NCBI RefSeq assembly: GCF_900107275.1
Contig: NZ_FNPI01000021.1
Coordinates: 1 to 64,000 of the forward strand
Direction: 5' to 3'
DNA from: Evansella caseinilytica
GTDB lineage: Bacteria > Bacillota > Bacilli > Bacillales > Salisediminibacteriaceae
DNA length: 64,000 nucleotides
In this document: positions 32,945 through 41,852 of the stretch, piece by piece
How positions within the stretch are numbered: position 1 is the stretch's first letter
Layout of the letters: every line of letters starts with the position of its first letter
Translations under genes and position numbers: made by a program
Notes under the pieces: model-generated
What the model was told of the DNA's origin: nothing
Database searches by the model: none
What the model saw: the letters and a program-made list of their open reading frames with translations, nothing else

Positions 32945-34477
32945 ATGAGTGTGCCGAAGTTATCCATGTTTTTCGGAGCGGGAGCGGAAATCGGCTACGG
33001 CTTACCGTCAGGGGGGAAGTTTGCCTTGGAAATTTTCCGCTGTTCGGCGGAAGAGGATAAGGAACGGTTTCGCGAACAGATTCAAAGTATCGATGCGAGA
33101 TCGCAAATTGCCTCTCAGTGGCTTCCGGACAACTATGCGAGCAAGCGATTGAATGTGTTTGGAAAAGGACAATTTGAAGGGCTGGTTGCCTCCAGTCTGG
33201 AAAACAGAAGAGGAGCCATTTTGGATTATCTCGATCACTTCGACGCAAACATTACTGCTTTGCTTGAACATTGGCAGGTTTCCGAAACGGATGTCAGAGA
33301 TAAGTTTATGCAAGAAATGGACGAACAGATCGGGGACATGCGTTATAATCAGACCATTCGCTTAAACGAAAAGCTGGCCAACCGCGTTCGGCTGTTTGAA
33401 TCGGCATATTTTTCCGCGTTTTTAAGGTTGCTGGAAAAGCATCCGGCGGACCGGCACCTCAAACGTATCGTCCGGGCTTATCTGGAATTGCTTATTGGTG
33501 CAGTCGGTCAGCATCTCGTTTCACAGCTAAATGAAGAAATTTTCGCGCAGGCTCCCGAGGACATCAGTGTTTTCGATGATTTGTCCGGTATTTTTTCCCT
33601 GAACTATCAAGGTGTCGGACAAAACGGGATGGAAATCGTGATCGAAGAACCACCCGTGTTGGTGAACGCTGACACCGACACAATGACGCTGTTTAGGGAG
33701 TTGGGACGCGCCGTGCTGGAAGACATCTATTGTCAGGCGATGGATTATCAGGCTTTGATTGACAGTCATTTCCGCTATTTATATAATCCGAAGGCACACT
33801 GGGCAAAGTTCAGTCAAATCGCTATTTTTTTGCATACGGTACAGCGGTACATCAAAAGCAATGTGATTGTGGATGAAGAAAAATTAGCGTCAGGTCCGGG
33901 ATATTATCATGATCTTCTTGAGCTGTCGCAGCACTTTGACATCCAAGCCATCGGCACGACAAACTACAATAATTTTGTCCGGCAGGTCATCGGCGGTACG
34001 GAAGCAGGCGAAATTCCTGTCTATCATTTAAACGGAAGTGTTGAAGAATATTATGACCCGTATAAAAATCAAATATTGACAGAACCGTCTCAGGAAGACA
34101 GGGAGGGAAGGATTCTTGTTCCCTTCATGTTTACGCAGAGCGGTATTAAGCCACTTACTTCCGTTAGCATGTCGAGAAAATACGTTGAACTTTTTGACTA
34201 TTTCGTTCAATCGGATCTTGTCTGTGTAATCGGTTACGGATTTAACGGCGACGATGGTCATATTAACGGGATGTTCCGCCACCTTGTCGAGGATCATCAC
34301 AAGCAGCTTGTTATTTTGCATTATAAAAGTGACAGAAGCACCGACAGCCAATTGCTGAGGTATTATCAGGAAAAATTGAGGCTTCATTCTTCTGCAAATG
34401 TCACGGTATATCAAGTGGATCATCGCCGACTGGTAGACGGACGGATTTGGCATGAACTGTTGAGTCAAGGAGCCTGA
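32945..34477 (+). CDS. SIR2-like domain protein, possible NAD-consuming defence protein
   Basis: 510 residues from the ATG at 32945, which has GGGAGGGG 6 nt upstream. The SIR2-like Rossmann elements are at the two ends: 'LSMFFGAGAEIGYGLPSGGKFALEI' (GAG at 11-13), then 'AIGTTNYNNFVRQVIG' (336-351), 'IPVYHLNGSVEEYYDP' (His361, Asn363, Gly364) and 'DLVCVIGYGFNGDDGHINGMFRHLV' (near 427). Between them lies a helical insert of over 250 residues with no known domain. Standalone SIR2-like proteins of this size occur in phage-defence islands, where related proteins degrade NAD. Here the usual TTNYD is TTNYN and the residue before the glycine of the catalytic HG is Asn. It stands alone between an IS remnant and UDP-glucose dehydrogenase. 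The defence role is inference. Confidence 0.75.
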   Translation: MSVPKLSMFFGAGAEIGYGLPSGGKFALEIFRCSAEEDKERFREQIQSIDARSQIASQWLPDNYASKRLNVFGKGQFEGLVASSLENRRGAILDYLDHFDANITALLEHWQVSETDVRDKFMQEMDEQIGDMRYNQTIRLNEKLANRVRLFESAYFSAFLRLLEKHPADRHLKRIVRAYLELLIGAVGQHLVSQLNEEIFAQAPEDISVFDDLSGIFSLNYQGVGQNGMEIVIEEPPVLVNADTDTMTLFRELGRAVLEDIYCQAMDYQALIDSHFRYLYNPKAHWAKFSQIAIFLHTVQRYIKSNVIVDEEKLASGPGYYHDLLELSQHFDIQAIGTTNYNNFVRQVIGGTEAGEIPVYHLNGSVEEYYDPYKNQILTEPSQEDREGRILVPFMFTQSGIKPLTSVSMSRKYVELFDYFVQSDLVCVIGYGFNGDDGHINGMFRHLVEDHHKQLVILHYKSDRSTDSQLLRYYQEKLRLHSSANVTVYQVDHRRLVDGRIWHELLSQGA

Positions 34478-34765
34478 TGGTGTTTTAAATGAAGGCTGTT
34501 GCCGCAAACTTAGTTGTTCTTGCGCCGCAATTCACGCATTGTGAGAAGAATTAGGCAAGCTTTGTTTACGGTAAAACAAAGGCAATGCGCAACAATTTTT
34601 TAGGAATACGCCTATGTAAATCAGGAGAAACTTGGGTGGTTATCCAAGCTGTCGAAAACGTAAAAATCAATTTTTCACACCCATAGGCTGGAATGGCACT
34701 GGCTTGATCCGTTTGTTTCGACCACCTCCTATAGGCGAAATCAGCCCTTGATTGGTATTTTATGA
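34478..34765. other. Intergenic region with inverted segments
   Basis: About 290 bp without a gene. CGCCTAT (34609-34615) and ATAGGCG (34731-34737) are inverted partners, and CTTGG...CCAAG makes a small hairpin near 34630. It lies upstream of the ugd promoter, so it is not part of that mRNA's leader. It may end the SIR2 transcript. Confidence 0.4.
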
Positions 34766-34771
34766 TATAAT
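34763..34771 (+). promoter_or_regulatory. Extended -10 promoter of ugd
   Basis: TGATATAAT is a TGn extended -10 with a perfect TATAAT at 34766-34771. No good -35 is at the right distance. Transcription would start near 34778, which excludes the more upstream start codon at 34772 for ugd. Confidence 0.75.
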
Positions 34772-34828
34772 TTGTCTCGTATGAATGATCTAAACGAATT
34801 TTATATCAATCAAGGATGTGTGATAATA

Positions 34829-35995
34829 GTGAAGATTACAGTTGCAGGTACAGGGTATGTCGGGTTATCGAATGCTGTGTTATTGGCTCAGCACAATGAG
34901 GTTGTTGCCATTGATATCGTTCAGGAAAAAGTAGATATGATTAACCGTAAAGAATCGCCGATCGTGGATCACGAAATTGAACAGTTTTTAAAAACAAAAG
35001 AGCTGAAGCTTGAAGCAACAACGGATATAAAGAAAGCATATCAGTCTGCCGATTTTGTCATTATCGCGACACCTACGGACTATGATCCGGAAAAAAACTA
35101 TTTTAATACGAAATCGGTGGAAAGTGTTATCGAAACGGTGATGGGGATAAATTCGGAAGCGGTAATGGTGATTAAATCAACTGTTCCGGTAGGATATACG
35201 AAAGAAGTTAAGAAAAAATACGGGACGAATAACATTATCTTTTCACCGGAATTTCTCCGGGAAGGAAAGGCACTGTATGATAATCTTTATCCATCGAGAA
35301 TTATTGTCGGTGAAAGATCGGAACGGGCTGAAACGTTTGCGCAGCTGTTGGTGAAAGGGGCAAAAAAAGAAGACATCCCTGTTTTGTTTACCGATTCGAC
35401 GGAGGCGGAGGCGGTCAAGCTGTTTTCCAATACGTATCTCGCCCTTCGGGTAGCGTACTTCAACGAGCTTGATACGTACGCGGAATTAAAAGGATTAAAT
35501 ACGAAGCAAATTATTGAAGGAGTGGGGCTGGACCCGAGAATCGGCAGCCATTACAACAATCCTTCCTTCGGATATGGCGGCTATTGCCTGCCGAAAGACA
35601 CAAAACAGCTGAAAGCAAACTACGAGGATGTTCCAAACAATATTATCGAAGCTATCGTGGAATCGAACAGAACGAGAAAAGATCATATCGCGTCACAAAT
35701 TATCAAGAAAAAGCCTCATATCGTAGGTATTTACCGCTTGACGATGAAAACCGATTCCGATAACTTCAGAGCGTCGTCCGTGCAGGGGATCATGAAACGG
35801 ATTAAAGCAAAAGGTATCGAGGTTGTGGTGTATGAGCCGGTTCTGAAAGAAGATACTTTTTATAATTCCAGAGTCGTTCATGATTTAGACGAATTTAAGC
35901 GCATCTCGGATGTGATTGTGTCCAATCGTCTCTCGGATGAATTGAAGGACGTAGAAGAAAAGGTTTACACCAGAGATTTGTATCAGCGGGATTGA
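34829..35995 (+). CDS. ugd: UDP-glucose 6-dehydrogenase (short form)
   Basis: Oxidises UDP-glucose to UDP-glucuronate with two NAD+, supplying acidic polysaccharide precursors. 388 residues, the same length as the short E. coli-type enzyme. '[29 protein letters not shown]' is the NAD-binding site. '[12 protein letters not shown]', '[12 protein letters not shown]', '[24 protein letters not shown]' and the catalytic cysteine motif '[19 protein letters not shown]' are diagnostic. The GTG at 34829 is taken as start because the Rossmann strand begins there, AAGGA lies upstream, and the promoter rules out earlier starts. It is a single gene with its own terminator; no polysaccharide cluster is adjacent. 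Confidence 0.95.
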   Translation: MKITVAGTGYVGLSNAVLLAQHNEVVAIDIVQEKVDMINRKESPIVDHEIEQFLKTKELKLEATTDIKKAYQSADFVIIATPTDYDPEKNYFNTKSVESVIETVMGINSEAVMVIKSTVPVGYTKEVKKKYGTNNIIFSPEFLREGKALYDNLYPSRIIVGERSERAETFAQLLVKGAKKEDIPVLFTDSTEAEAVKLFSNTYLALRVAYFNELDTYAELKGLNTKQIIEGVGLDPRIGSHYNNPSFGYGGYCLPKDTKQLKANYEDVPNNIIEAIVESNRTRKDHIASQIIKKKPHIVGIYRLTMKTDSDNFRASSVQGIMKRIKAKGIEVVVYEPVLKEDTFYNSRVVHDLDEFKRISDVIVSNRLSDELKDVEEKVYTRDLYQRD

Positions 35996-36047
35996 TGTTT
36001 TTTGCGCTGAGAAAAAAACATTTTTTTCGTAAAATATATTTTAAAAG

Positions 36048-36078
36048 GCTTTGAGTGTCTTGTGCTCAAAGCTTTTTT
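36048..36078 (+). terminator. Terminator of ugd
   Basis: GCTTTGAG (36048-36055) pairs with CTCAAAGC (36065-36072) and is followed by TTTTTT; 53 bp beyond the stop codon. Confidence 0.9.
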
Positions 36079-36541
36079 CGGCGCCAAAAAAATGATAGCC
36101 AGTCATCAGGAATTGCTTGCCATAACAGTGAATCAAAAGGTATAATGGGATTGGATTAATTTGGGTATTTGCAGTAACTGACCGCCTATTAAAAACAGCT
36201 ACTATTTTCCTCCTAATATGACCAGTATCTATATCTATGCTTCGATTTCCAGGAAACGAATCTCGATATCTTCCAAAAATGAACGATAGTTGCCCATTCG
36301 TGAAAACCACGTACAATTTTTCTGAAAGAGCATGCTTGGTATTCGTTCAAAAAATAAAAACGGTCTTTTTGAATAAATACTAAAAAAAGTTGTTATGTCT
36401 TATCAACGTTTTCCAGTTAATGCCGATATTACATAATGAAAGGAGGGATTATAGGATCAAATGAAGTGAAAAGTTTTGGGAAGTATTCCGCTGACACTTT
36501 GCTATTGTCCGGACGAGGTAAGTGCTTCAATGATTAATTTA
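36079..36541. other. Intergenic region, nothing recognised
   Basis: About 460 bp, AT-rich. A minus-strand open frame at 36041-36316 overlaps the ugd terminator, has no ribosome binding site and matches nothing I know. AAAGGAGGG at 36437 is not followed by a usable frame. Confidence 0.35.
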
Positions 36542-36850
36542 AGAGCATGTTCAAAAAGGCAATGCTACCGCTCGATGCGCTCCCATTCCGCTTAAGTACT
36601 ACTGACGTCCTACATCTGCGGTTACTCGAGATGAGGCTCAGTCAGGTTGCATTTGTGAGCAACGGCGAAATGTCGTCATCCCCAATTCCGCCTAAGGACC
36701 GCTCACGTCCTGTGAGCAACGGCGGAATGTCGTCATCCTGACTCCGAGAAAACCACTCAGAGGCGGCTTGAAATGAATGCATCGGCTACACGCATTGCGC
36801 TGTATTTGTTCAAAAAGAAAAAACGATTTTTTTTGAACAAAAACTTTTAA
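36542..36850 (+). repeat. Repeat family B, copy B4 (long form)
   Basis: Starts GCATGTTCAAAAAGGCAATG, then CGCTCGATGCGC, the long module with AACGGCGGAATGTCGTCATC twice, GAGAAAACCACTC, GAATGCATCGGCTACAC and the terminal hairpin TTGTTCAAAAAGAAAAAACG...TTTTTTTTGAACAAAAAC. It ends 17 bp before the next gene, so this gene's upstream region is repeat DNA. Confidence 0.85.
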
Positions 36851-36867
36851 GAAACGAGGGATTGTAA

Positions 36868-37836
36868 ATGAAATTTCTGAAAATTTCTGTATTCATTGCC
36901 CTGACTCTTATTTTTACAGGTACTGGTTTAACAACCGTATTTGCGAATGAAGCTTTGCCGGATGTATCTTCTGACAGCAACTTAGAGTTTTTTACATATG
37001 AAGACAGCCCATTTACTGAGGTGAGCGCCGATCCTGCTTTAACGAAAGACACGGATATAAAGGCATTGCTGAAAGCGGTGCCGGAAATGAAGGCAAGCGA
37101 TGTTTCCATTCAAAATGACCCTTATGAACCGAATGATACTATCGATACCGCTGCGTCCATTCCATATGGGCAAACAATTTACGCTAACATCGGCAGAGCA
37201 GATGATATCGATTGGTACAAAGTGAATTTAACTGCTGGAACGGATGTTGCCTTTCTGTTGAAAAATATCCCTGCCGGTACTGACTATGATCTTTATGTTT
37301 TCGACCCGAACTTGAACTATGCAGTTTCTGAGAATTCGGGAAATCTCGACGAAAAATTATACATTTCGATTCAAACATCCGGGACATGGTACGTTGCAGT
37401 TGTGCCTTACAGCGGCTATAATCCTGATCAAAATTACAGCCTGTTTGTCGGGAATGCCTGGAGAACCGGCAGTTACTCTGCTCCTACTTCCATGACGTTT
37501 AATTACAATTCATCAAATGTCGGGACGATTCTTCCTTATCAGACGTTAGACTTAAGGCAGGTGTCAGCCATTCCGGATACGGCAAGGGTTACAAGCATTA
37601 GTTTCTACACGTACAGCTCCTTTGGAAATTGGGGAAATCAAATAAAGTACATTTATTCCTATCAAACTGGTAATTGGTATGAAACCTTCGTAGGCTTAAA
37701 TTATGTTCTTGATCTGCCTAGTAATCTCTTTGTAAAGCAGCAATGGCCGATCACAACCAGCATTCAAACGCTTTTTACACCAACTGCCAGTTATTCTCCA
37801 GGGATAAACTTTAGTTATCAATATTTAATTGAGTAG
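36868..37836 (+). CDS. Secreted protein with a bacterial pre-peptidase C-terminal (PPC) domain
   Basis: 322 residues. Residues 1-27 form a signal peptide (MKFLKISVFIALTLIFTGTG...VFA). About 89-192 is a PPC-type beta-sandwich: 'NDPYEPNDTIDTAASIPYGQTIYANIGRADDIDWYKVNL' and 'NIPAGTDYDLYVFDPNLNYAVSENSG...EKLYISIQTSGTWYVAVVPYSGYNPDQNYSLFVG'. 'YEPNDT', 'DIDWYKV' and 'DYDLYV' are PPC hallmarks. The C-terminal 130 residues are Tyr/Ser-rich and have no recognised domain. No peptidase domain is present, so it is a free secreted or surface protein, not the tail of a protease. GAGGG lies 9 nt before the ATG. Its upstream region is repeat B4. Confidence 0.85.
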   Translation: MKFLKISVFIALTLIFTGTGLTTVFANEALPDVSSDSNLEFFTYEDSPFTEVSADPALTKDTDIKALLKAVPEMKASDVSIQNDPYEPNDTIDTAASIPYGQTIYANIGRADDIDWYKVNLTAGTDVAFLLKNIPAGTDYDLYVFDPNLNYAVSENSGNLDEKLYISIQTSGTWYVAVVPYSGYNPDQNYSLFVGNAWRTGSYSAPTSMTFNYNSSNVGTILPYQTLDLRQVSAIPDTARVTSISFYTYSSFGNWGNQIKYIYSYQTGNWYETFVGLNYVLDLPSNLFVKQQWPITTSIQTLFTPTASYSPGINFSYQYLIE

Positions 37837-37853
37837 AAGTGATATTTTTTCAT

Positions 37854-38013
37854 GTGTGAGTTCAAAAAGGAGGACACAACAGCGGCAAGAAGATCGAGGC
37901 GCGGCCGGCTCGAGCAGCGGAGCGTACAAGGAACGTACGTGAGCAGCGGAGAGACAACGCGGGCGTTGAGATTCGCCGGCGCTGTATCCCGGACTTTTTG
38001 AACATCCAATAAA
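37854..38013 (-). repeat. Repeat family A, copy A4 (first of a tandem pair)
   Basis: Exact 160-bp unit: GTGTGAGTTCAAAAAGGAGG, ACACAACAGCGGCAAGAAGA, TCGAGGCGCGGCCGGCTCGA, AGCGTACAAGGAACGTACGT, GAGATTCGCCGGCGCTGTAT, CCCGGACTTTTTGAACATCC. It starts 18 bp after the PPC gene. Confidence 0.95.
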
Positions 38014-38173
38014 GTGTGAGTTCAAAAAGGAGGACACAACAGCGGCAAGAAGATCGAGGCGCGGCCGGCTCGAGCAGCGGAGCGTACAAGGGACGTACGT
38101 GAGCAGCGGAGAGACAACGCAACGATGAGATTCGCCGGCGCTGTATCCCGGACTTTTTGAACATCCGCTTACT
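38014..38173 (-). repeat. Repeat family A, copy A5 (second of the tandem pair)
   Basis: Starts at the same GTGTGAGTTC as A4, exactly 160 bp later, and differs from it mainly at one base near GGGACGTACG and in the block after GAGACAACGC. Confidence 0.95.
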
Positions 38174-38243
38174 GAAATACTAGCGATTGTTCGAAACCAT
38201 CGTCTTTTATTGAGCAACTGCTACAGCAATCAGGAGGTCCGTT

Positions 38244-38990
38244 TTGGAAATAAACAGTACACCAAACTTTACAATTCAGTATGCAGCTTCGTCAAACACG
38301 AAGAAAACCGCCATGCTTGTCCCGAAGAATGACGCGTTTTCCGATCAGCTGGAAATTACGCATTTGCAGAACGAAGCCAATCAGCTCTCGTTTGCGTATA
38401 CAGACGGAAAGGAGTTCATTCGAGAAATGGAGCAGCTCAACGCCATCCCTTTCCTGACGGAAGAAGCATTGGCCAATAAGCTGTTGGAGCAGGAGAACGC
38501 GTTAACGTTGACTCCAGGGACGAGGCTGTATTTAGGCGCAGATTCAGGGCAGGATATCTTCCTTACGGTAGGCAGCAATGGCATTTCCCTTTCTACCGGC
38601 CGAACAGCGCTTGGAAGCGCCTACGTAGAAGAAAAAAACAAGCTTATTCGCGAGATGCTGAATGTGACAGACCCTAACGAGGTGCCGGATTTGTCAAAAT
38701 TAACGAAAGAAGACTTAGAAACGCTGAAAAATATGGAAGAAGCCTTTCAACAGGCCGTATCACAGCTGGGAGGATCGCAGCAATACGAGGCCTTAAACAA
38801 AATAGCAGAATCCTTTGGCAGCCTGATTCGTTACGCAAATGGCCAGGCTTCTTTCATTCCGGTTGAATACAACGGCGCGATAAAGGATGGACTGGAGAAA
38901 GCAGGCATAGATACGACTCAGCCGTTTTACGTCAATGGACAGAAGCTGATGTTCAACGAATACGGCATCCTTACAAAAATTTCTGTCTAA
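38244..38990 (+). CDS. Hypothetical protein, possibly flagellar/phage-unrelated cytoplasmic
   Basis: 248 residues with no recognised domain. It starts with TTG at 38244, 4 nt behind a strong AGGAGGTCC. There is no signal peptide and no membrane helix. The middle part 'LTPGTRLYLGADSGQDIFLTVGSNGISLSTGRTALGSAYVEEKNKLI' looks like a beta-rich domain; the next part 'DLSKLTKEDLETLKNMEEAFQQAVSQLGGSQQYEALNKIAESFGSLIRYANGQASF' is helical, and the end 'YVNGQKLMFNEYGILTKISV' is beta. It is a single gene followed by a terminator. I do not recognise it. Confidence 0.75.
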   Translation: MEINSTPNFTIQYAASSNTKKTAMLVPKNDAFSDQLEITHLQNEANQLSFAYTDGKEFIREMEQLNAIPFLTEEALANKLLEQENALTLTPGTRLYLGADSGQDIFLTVGSNGISLSTGRTALGSAYVEEKNKLIREMLNVTDPNEVPDLSKLTKEDLETLKNMEEAFQQAVSQLGGSQQYEALNKIAESFGSLIRYANGQASFIPVEYNGAIKDGLEKAGIDTTQPFYVNGQKLMFNEYGILTKISV

Positions 38991-39024
38991 ACAAACTCTA
39001 TCCAAATATCGTACTACTGGTAAA

Positions 39025-39062
39025 CCTTGATAGACGCGATCTCGTCTGTCAAGGTTTTATTT
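39025..39062 (+). terminator. Terminator after the hypothetical gene
   Basis: CCTTGATAGACG (39025-39036) pairs with CGTCTGTCAAGG (39043-39054), one mismatch, and TTTTATTT follows. Confidence 0.9.
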
Positions 39063-39066
39063 ACTG

Positions 39067-39118
39067 AAGTGCCAGGCACCTTATGACGCTTTAAAGTGTC
39101 ATAAGGTGCCTGGCACTT
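39067..39118. repeat. Repeat E: 21-bp perfect inverted repeat
   Basis: The left arm (39067-39087, beginning AAGTGCCAGGCACC) and right arm (39098-39118, ending GGTGCCTGGCACTT) are perfect inverse partners, with a 10-nt loop and TTTT after the right arm. Each arm is itself near-palindromic (GTGCCAGGCAC). Half-copies lie at 11103 and 13873. It could act as a second terminator. Confidence 0.85.
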
Positions 39119-39266
39119 TTTAAAAAAAAACCGCCTGTCAGAAAAGTTACAATCTGTTTTTGCACAGTCTGTTGGGAGTGATTTGGTCTTCCGTCAGCGT
39201 GCTGCATTTAATATAGTTAAAGTGGTTGATGGCTGTGGAGGGATGCTTGAAAGCGAGGGGATGTTC

Positions 39267-41396
39267 ATGAGCCTGGATAAGCGAAGCATGGCAATATTAA
39301 ATGATATTGCGCAGACCGATTTGTACCTGCCTGTTGACAAGCTGGCAAAGGTATTTAATGTTTCCAGACGAACCGTTTATAACGATCTTGAAAAAATTAA
39401 CTATTGGTTAAAGGTAAATCGCTTAAATGAAGTGCAGCATATCCGGGCAGCCGGAGTGTATCTGGATAACCAGACAAAAGAAGTCGTGAAACGGAGGCTG
39501 CTGCTGACCGATGTTCACTATTATGAACTTTCTCCAAGTGAAAGGCGTGCGTGGACGGTTGTTTATATTTTGGCCGGCAGGAAAAAAATTTTTTTAAAGG
39601 ACGTGGCAGCGCTGACAAGAGTCAGCAGAAATACTGCACTGGAAGATGTGAAATTATTGCGCACGGAGCTGGCAGGTTACCGACTTGGTATTCGTGCTGC
39701 GAGAAACGCCGGTTACCAAATAAACGGTGACGAGAACAACAAAAGGCGGGCGCTGATCCACTATCTCTTTGAAATCACACCGCAAAATGGCTGGTATGGA
39801 CTGATCTCACCGTCGTTGTCAATCAGTGCTGCTAACAGAGAACAGGATGATAACTACTCGCTTTTTTCTTATCCGGACTTAAAGTATCTTTATCATCTGT
39901 TGGGGCGCTGTGAGAATCGCTTAGGCATTCAATTTGCCGATGAGGAATTTAATATTCTCGTAATCCGTTTTTTTCTGTTTATTCAGCGAATGAAACGAGG
40001 TCAATTCGTGTCGGTTGATCCGCTGGAAAAGAAAGTGATCTCCGTAACGGAAGAATATCGGGCAGCCGTTTTTTTACGAAAGGGAATAAAAAAACTGCTG
40101 CAGATGACTGTCCCGGATGATGAGGTTTACTATTTCGCCAAGCATTTGCTTGCAGCGAAAGTTAACGATCACTTCAATCTGCATGACGGGTCGCAGGAGG
40201 TAAAAAAACTCCGGCTGGTAGTGAAGAAAATGATGGAGGAATTTCAGTTGCTGGCGGCTGTATCCTTTTCCGACCTCCTGCAAATGGAAAATAACTTGCT
40301 GATGCACTTAAAGCCTGCCTACTATCGGGTGAAATACGGCATCGATATGGAAGAAGCGCCTCATCAGCCGGTGGAGGATAGTTTTCCAGAAATTTTCCAG
40401 CTGACTAAAAAAGTCATCCATCACTTTGAAGATTTCGTCGGTAAGACAATCAGTGAAAGGGAAATAGCTTATATTGCGATTCATTTTGGCGGCTGGCTGG
40501 AGAGAGAGGGGCTGTCGATCCAAGCCCGAAAAAAAATGCTGATCGTGTGTACCGGGGGTCTCGGAACATCAAGGCTGCTGCAAATCCAGCTGGAAGGACT
40601 GTTTTCAGAGGTGGACATCACAGGGACCGTATCTTTAAGAGAATATGAAAAACTGCTGCTGGCGGTTGACTTCATCGTTTCCACCGTGCCTCTCTCTGAT
40701 CGCGGTGTGCCCGTGTTTCTTGTTCGGCCATTGCTGACCAATCACGAAAAAGCAAGATTACTGCAGCAAGTAACCGCTTTGTATGTCGACAGCAGTCCCG
40801 GCCACAAATACGCCATCGAGACTGTCATCCGCGTTGTGAAGTGGCATGCTGATATCCGGGATGATGATAAGCTTCGGCAGGCACTGAAGCAGTATCTCTT
40901 CCAGCCATCATTCCACCGTACAGACAACGTTTGCAAACCGTCCTTGTGCGAGTTGATTACGAACGAGAAAATTGTGTTCAAGGACAAGCTGGAAACTTGG
41001 CGGGAGGCCATTCATGAAGCGGCCTTGCCGTTGCTTAACGACGGTTGTATAACACCTGGTTATGTAGCTGCCATGATTGACAATATTGTGAGACAGGGAC
41101 CGTATATGGTGATTTCTCCGTTGGTAGCGCTACCGCATGGAACGGCCGGCGATGGAGTAAAAAAACTGGGTATGAGCTGGCTGCAGTTGACGGAACCGGT
41201 CGATTTTCTTGGAAAAAAGGTGCGAATCGTTATCGCATTGGCGGCGGAGGGAAATGAAAAGCATTTAAGAGCGTTGTCGCAGTTGACAGCGATGTTTTCC
41301 AACGATAAAAAGGCAGTTTTAGAAGCGGAGAACAAACAGACAATTTTTGAAATAATGCAAAAATATTCGCTCGAAAACATCGAAGAGACAGATTAG
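39267..41396 (+). CDS. PRD-containing PTS regulator (LicR/MtlR type) with EIIB and EIIA domains
   Basis: 709 residues. N-terminal HTH 'LDKRSMAILNDIAQTDLYLPVDKLAKVFNVSRRTVYNDLEKINYWL' (1-50), second HTH 'VAALTRVSRNTALEDVKLLRTELAGYRLGI', two PRDs (about 190-410, with 'YYFAKHLLAAKVND' and 'ISEREIAYIAIHFGGWLERE'), an EIIB-like domain with Cys428 in 'MLIVCTGGLGTSRLLQ', and a mannitol/fructose-type EIIA with His624 in 'ALPHGTAGDGVKKLGMSW'. It is a DNA-binding activator whose activity follows PTS phosphorylation. The start at 39267 has GAGGGG 6 nt upstream; earlier in-frame starts lie inside that leader. The EIIA motif deviates from the usual PHARPExGV, so this EIIA may only receive phosphate. It leads a seven-gene operon. 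Confidence 0.92.
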   Translation: MSLDKRSMAILNDIAQTDLYLPVDKLAKVFNVSRRTVYNDLEKINYWLKVNRLNEVQHIRAAGVYLDNQTKEVVKRRLLLTDVHYYELSPSERRAWTVVYILAGRKKIFLKDVAALTRVSRNTALEDVKLLRTELAGYRLGIRAARNAGYQINGDENNKRRALIHYLFEITPQNGWYGLISPSLSISAANREQDDNYSLFSYPDLKYLYHLLGRCENRLGIQFADEEFNILVIRFFLFIQRMKRGQFVSVDPLEKKVISVTEEYRAAVFLRKGIKKLLQMTVPDDEVYYFAKHLLAAKVNDHFNLHDGSQEVKKLRLVVKKMMEEFQLLAAVSFSDLLQMENNLLMHLKPAYYRVKYGIDMEEAPHQPVEDSFPEIFQLTKKVIHHFEDFVGKTISEREIAYIAIHFGGWLEREGLSIQARKKMLIVCTGGLGTSRLLQIQLEGLFSEVDITGTVSLREYEKLLLAVDFIVSTVPLSDRGVPVFLVRPLLTNHEKARLLQQVTALYVDSSPGHKYAIETVIRVVKWHADIRDDDKLRQALKQYLFQPSFHRTDNVCKPSLCELITNEKIVFKDKLETWREAIHEAALPLLNDGCITPGYVAAMIDNIVRQGPYMVISPLVALPHGTAGDGVKKLGMSWLQLTEPVDFLGKKVRIVIALAAEGNEKHLRALSQLTAMFSNDKKAVLEAENKQTIFEIMQKYSLENIEETD

Positions 41397-41411
41397 AAGG
41401 GGCTTTGGGTT

Positions 41412-41852
41412 ATGAAATTTTTGGAAAAACAACTGGTGAGAGTCAGGGCGGAAGCGGTAACTGCCGAAGAAGCCATTAGTCTGGCGGGGCAGCTGCTGGT
41501 CGATGACGGGGTAGCTGAAGCCGCCTATGTTGCGGCAATGGTTCGTTCCTATCAGCAAAACGGGCCGTATTTTGTAGTGGCACCGAATATCGCGATACCA
41601 CATGCAAGACCTGAAGACGGTGTCAAAGAAGCATCTGTTTCCTTTTTGCAGTTAAAGGAACCGCTTCTTTTTGGTCACACCGTAAACGACCCCGTTCAAT
41701 TGATTTTTTGCCTGGGGGCGTCTTCCAGTGAAGAGCATGTCGCACTGCTGAAAAAATTAACATTGCTGCTGAATAATCCGGATAACGTCAACAAGCTGTC
41801 GCTGGCAGCGGGGTATACCGACGTTGAAAACATCTTGAAAGGAGGGATGTAG
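41412..41852 (+). CDS. PTS EIIA component (mannitol/fructose type)
   Basis: 146 residues, all one PTS_EIIA_2 domain. The active His64 lies in 'APNIAIPHARPEDGVKEASVSFLQLKEPLLFG', the canonical motif. 'VDDGVAEAAYVAAMVRSYQQNGPYFVVAP' precedes it and 'LIFCLGASSSEEHVALLKKLTLLL' follows. It takes phosphate from HPr and passes it to the EIIB encoded next. It lies 15 bp behind the regulator and ends at the base before the EIIB start. Confidence 0.95.
   Translation: MKFLEKQLVRVRAEAVTAEEAISLAGQLLVDDGVAEAAYVAAMVRSYQQNGPYFVVAPNIAIPHARPEDGVKEASVSFLQLKEPLLFGHTVNDPVQLIFCLGASSSEEHVALLKKLTLLLNNPDNVNKLSLAAGYTDVENILKGGM

Noticed and set aside
34478-34765. Structured region before ugd as a riboswitch
   Set aside because: The extended -10 at 34763-34771 places it upstream of the transcription start, so it is not in the ugd leader.
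36041-36316. 91-codon minus-strand frame beside ugd
   Set aside because: It covers the ugd terminator hairpin, has no ribosome binding site and no recognisable similarity.
37854-38173. Short direct repeats considered as a CRISPR array
   Set aside because: Only two 160-bp units that are nearly identical throughout, with no short repeat/spacer alternation and no cas genes.
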